Shown here: one piece after another, positions 51,538-53,667 of the stretch | Position numbering within the stretch: position 1 is the stretch's first letter | How the letters are laid out: every line of letters begins with the position of its first letter | Assembly (NCBI GenBank): GCA_900470095.1 | Contig: UBZM01000039.1 | Span: 1-53,667 of the forward strand | Source: Hyphomicrobiales bacterium | GTDB taxonomy: Bacteria > Pseudomonadota > Alphaproteobacteria > Rhizobiales > Beijerinckiaceae | Reading direction: 5' to 3' | DNA length: 53,667 nucleotides | Translations under genes and position numbers: made by a program | Notes under the pieces: generated by a model | The model's database searches: none | The model's input: the letters and a program-made list of their open reading frames with translations, nothing else | Told to the model about the DNA's origin: nothing

Positions 51538-52113
51538 ATGGCAAGACCGAATGTTCGCCAGAAGATCATCGATGCCGGCCTGCAGGTCCTGATCGAGAAG
51601 GGCTTCAATGGCAGCGGCGTGCAGGACATCACCAGCGCGGCCGGCGTGCCGAAGGGGTCGTTCTACAATCATTTCGAAAGCAAGGAGGCGCTTGGCGCCG
51701 AAGTCGTCGACATTTACGGTCGCGACAATCCGCGCCGCGCCGTTCTCGCCGATACATCCCTCCCCCCGCTGGAGCGGCTGCGGACTCACTTCGAGCGATT
51801 GAACGCGGTTTTCAGTGACGCAGATTTCGGGCGCGGCTGCCTTCTCGGGAATTTCAGCGCCGAGCTCTCCGGCCAGAGCGAACTGATCCGCGAACGTCTG
51901 GCCAGTCTCTATCTCGACTGGTCGAGCGACATCGCGTCCGTGATCGCCGAAGCTCGGGCCAGTGGCGCGATTTCCACCACAACACCTGCGCCAGATCTCG
52001 CCGCGTTTCTGCTCGATGCCTACGAGGGCGCCCTGCTGCGGGCGAGAGTCGAGAAGAGCGGGCAGGCCTTCGATCGCTTCATGATGGTCGCCTTCACGCA
52101 CATCCTCACCTGA
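51538..52113 (+). CDS. TetR family regulator
   Basis: A 191-residue regulator. HTH MARPNVRQKIIDAGLQVLIE, GSGVQDITSAAGVPKGSFYN, HFESKEALGAEVV. Ligand domain of the AcuR/YxaF-type (FGRGCLLGNFSAELSGQSEL, AAFLLDAYEGALLRARVEKS), a branch whose members often sense reactive or short organic molecules. The promoter carries an operator copy, so it is self-repressed. The second copy precedes the NTF2-like and SDR genes, its likely targets. Confidence 0.92.
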   Translation: MARPNVRQKIIDAGLQVLIEKGFNGSGVQDITSAAGVPKGSFYNHFESKEALGAEVVDIYGRDNPRRAVLADTSLPPLERLRTHFERLNAVFSDADFGRGCLLGNFSAELSGQSELIRERLASLYLDWSSDIASVIAEARASGAISTTTPAPDLAAFLLDAYEGALLRARVEKSGQAFDRFMMVAFTHILT

Positions 52114-52162
52114 GCCGAGTGGAGCACGAGAGCAGCAAGCCAATAAAATGTGACGAAGAATA

Positions 52163-52178
52163 AGATGACTGGTCATCT
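52163..52178. promoter_or_regulatory. TetR operator, copy 2
   Basis: AGATGACTGGTCATCT: perfect 7-bp arms around TG, 76 nt before the NTF2-like ATG. Shares its core with copy 1 in front of the TetR gene. Confidence 0.65.
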
Positions 52179-52253
52179 CTAAGCTAGAGTACGCCGGTGA
52201 CGACAGCCTCCCAGGGGCATTCCCCGCTGACGCAGCAACACAGGAGATCTCCC

Positions 52254-52655
52254 ATGTCCACGACCACACCCGCGCAGAACAAGGCTCTCGTCCTCGAAGC
52301 CTTCGACGCGTTGTTCAACAAGCGCGACTACGCCGTGGCTGAAGGCTACTGGGCCGACCGCTACATCCAGCACAGCGCCCACATCCCACCCGGTCGCGAC
52401 GGCCTGTTCAACCTGATCCGCGCGCTGCCGGGCACGCTGACATACGAGAACCATCTCATCATGGCCGAGGGCGATCATGTCATCGCCCATGGGCGCTTCT
52501 CCGGCCATGGGCGGCCCGCCGCCTGGATCGCTGCCGACATCGTGCGCATCGCGGACGGGAAACTCGCCGAGCACTGGGACGTGCTCCAGGACGAGGCGAC
52601 GGAAGCGCAATCGCTCAGTGGCCTTCCGATGTTCGGCGACCACTTTCCCGACTGA
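52254..52655 (+). CDS. NTF2-like/SnoaL-like domain protein
   Basis: A 133-residue cone-shaped NTF2-fold protein: NKALVLEAFDALFNKRDYAV, YWADRYIQHSAHIPPGRDGL, HVIAHGRFSGHGRPAAWIAA, DIVRIADGKLAEHWDVLQDE. The WDV(L/I)Q end is typical of the SnoaL-like group annotated as predicted polyketide-cyclase-like enzymes. Activity unknown. The start at 52254 has CAGGAG 8 nt upstream; the earlier ATG frame has none. Lies 35 nt before the SDR gene, one operon. Confidence 0.88.
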   Translation: MSTTTPAQNKALVLEAFDALFNKRDYAVAEGYWADRYIQHSAHIPPGRDGLFNLIRALPGTLTYENHLIMAEGDHVIAHGRFSGHGRPAAWIAADIVRIADGKLAEHWDVLQDEATEAQSLSGLPMFGDHFPD

Positions 52656-52690
52656 CCCGCCCTATCCCACGAGACTGAAGGAGACCAACC

Positions 52691-53446
52691 ATGAAGCTCA
52701 CGGGCAACACGATCTTCATCACCGGCGGCGGTTCGGGCATCGGCCGGGCGCTGGCCGAAGCGCTTCACGCACGTGGCAACACGGTGATCATCTCCGGTCG
52801 CCGGCGCGTCAATCTCGACGCAGTCGTCGCCGCCAATCCCGGCATGGCCGCGATCGAGCTCGACATCACCGATCCGGCCAGCATCGAGGCCGCCGCGGTC
52901 CGGCTGATCGCGGAGCATCCCGATTTCAACGTCCTGATCAACAATGCCGGCATCATGCTGCCGGACCAGGCCACCGGCCGGATCGACGACAAGCTGATGA
53001 TCGAGACCGTGACCACCAACTTCCTGGGACCGATCCGCATGACGGCGGCGCTGATCGAACACCTGCAGACCAGAAACGATGCCATCATCGCCTATACTAG
53101 CTCCGTGCTGGGCTTCGTGCCGATGGCCGTCACCGCGGTCTATTCGGCGACGAAGGCCGCGCTTCATTCCTACGTCCTGTCGCAGCGCTTTCTGCTGAAG
53201 GATGCCGGCGTGCGCGTGCTGGAGATCGCGCCCCCCTGGGTGCGTACCGATCTCATGAACAGCGGGGATGCCGAGGAAGCCATGCCGCTCGATCAGTTCA
53301 TCGCCGAGACGATGGCGGTGCTCGGCACGGACGCCGACGAGATCCTAGTCGAAGGCGCCAAAACGTTCAGGGCCAATGTCGGCCCGAACGAGCACGGCCT
53401 CGTCAACGACTTCAATGAGTTCGCGTCCATCCGTTTTGCTGCGTGA
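52691..53446 (+). CDS. SDR family oxidoreductase (DltE-like)
   Basis: A 251-residue short-chain dehydrogenase with intact motifs: TGGGSGIGRALAEALH cofactor loop, NNAGIM, active Ser in AYTSSVLGFVP, YSATK catalytic pair, and IAPPWVRTDL. The DltE-like branch has unknown physiological substrates and is often beside TetR genes and small NTF2-like proteins, as here. Adenosine or NAD preference not judged. A GAAGGAG site precedes the ATG. Confidence 0.92.
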   Translation: MKLTGNTIFITGGGSGIGRALAEALHARGNTVIISGRRRVNLDAVVAANPGMAAIELDITDPASIEAAAVRLIAEHPDFNVLINNAGIMLPDQATGRIDDKLMIETVTTNFLGPIRMTAALIEHLQTRNDAIIAYTSSVLGFVPMAVTAVYSATKAALHSYVLSQRFLLKDAGVRVLEIAPPWVRTDLMNSGDAEEAMPLDQFIAETMAVLGTDADEILVEGAKTFRANVGPNEHGLVNDFNEFASIRFAA

Positions 53447-53481
53447 GCCCATGCGGCCGAAGTAGTCACGGGGAACGGCCT

Positions 53482-53667
53482 TCATGACCCCCGCCTCTCG
53501 CGTGGGGTGACCTCAATGGCCTGCCTGCGGCCATTGCGCAGCAGGCCGAAGGCGGTGGGCCGACCGATCTTGTCCTCGGCCAGCAGGCGCACGAGATCGT
53601 CGGCACCGGAGACACGGGTGCCGTCGACCGCCACGATGATGTCTCCTGCCCGTATGCCGGCCACATC
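53482..53667 (-). CDS. C-terminal PDZ domain of a serine-protease-like protein (cut by window edge)
   Basis: A 61-residue end of a protein: AGIRAGDIIVAVDGTRVSGA, DDLVRLLAEDKIGRPTAFGL, RNGRRQAIEV. This is the typical end of a PDZ domain in HtrA/DegQ-type or related trypsin-like periplasmic proteases. The catalytic part would lie to the right of the window. Converges with the SDR gene. Confidence 0.75.
   Translation of the reverse strand, partial: DVAGIRAGDIIVAVDGTRVSGADDLVRLLAEDKIGRPTAFGLLRNGRRQAIEVTPRERRGS

Noticed and set aside
1..53667. CRISPR arrays, insertion sequences, integrase, tRNA/rRNA genes, replication origin
   Set aside because: No spaced direct repeats, transposase or integrase motifs, tRNA-like sequences, or partition or replication genes were seen by eye; a tRNAscan or ISfinder run would be decisive.

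Overview
The window reads as accessory DNA of an alphaproteobacterium, most likely a member of the Hyphomicrobiales (Bosea, Methylobacterium or Rhizobium-like). Reasons: high GC content, an alphaproteobacterial LexA box (GTTC-N7-GTTC), an ImuA-ImuB-DnaE2 mutasome, DUF982, DUF6894, DUF1236 and CsbD stress proteins, an HWE-type sensor kinase, and repeated promoters of the EcfG general-stress type (GGAAC-N16/17-CGTT). I see no rRNA, tRNA, CRISPR array, insertion sequence, or plasmid replication or transfer gene. The genus and the replicon type cannot be settled from the sequence alone.

Layout. 1-13.5 kb: DNA repair and small stress genes, many of them broken. It holds an MddA-type methyltransferase, an SRAP protein that appears to start at ATT, a doubly damaged LigD-type ligase, DUF982, a succinate-semialdehyde-type dehydrogenase, an alkyladenine DNA glycosylase, a zinc alcohol/formaldehyde dehydrogenase coupled to a DUF72 protein, and a LuxR-type regulator. 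13.7-19.2 kb: the SOS mutasome operon imuA-imuB-dnaE2 behind a perfect LexA box. 19.2-21.2 kb: small genes, CsbD, and remnants of extensin-like and glutathione S-transferase genes. 21.3-33 kb: an electrophile and redox detoxification district, with Kef-type antiporter, LLM flavin oxidoreductase, outer-membrane porin, isochorismatase-like hydrolase, an SDR lacking its catalytic Tyr, cupin, pirin, and a LysR gene divergent from an alpha/beta hydrolase, a quinone oxidoreductase and RidA. 34-41 kb: a general-stress island with DUF1236, general stress protein, PepSY-like protein, YciE, HWE kinase, DUF6894, two 24-residue membrane peptides and YkvA. 41.4-50.5 kb: a serine-hydrolase lipoprotein and an RND efflux operon (two adaptors, pump, TetR) divergent from a LysR gene. 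50.5-53.7 kb: an orphan TPR remnant, a TetR gene with its operator and two likely targets (NTF2-like protein, SDR), and the end of a PDZ protease.

How it fits together. Eight perfect EcfG-type promoter matches occur. Seven sit just upstream of genes: DUF982, the ligase, an 83-residue protein, DUF1236, PepSY/GSP, YciE and DUF6894. By simple base counting fewer than one would be expected by chance. With the HWE kinase, the usual kinase class feeding PhyR-EcfG, these genes look like a scattered general-stress regulon, beside a separate LexA-controlled mutagenesis operon. Many genes in the first 21 kb carry single frameshifts. That means either real decay of an accessory region or uncorrected sequencing errors, and raw reads would decide.
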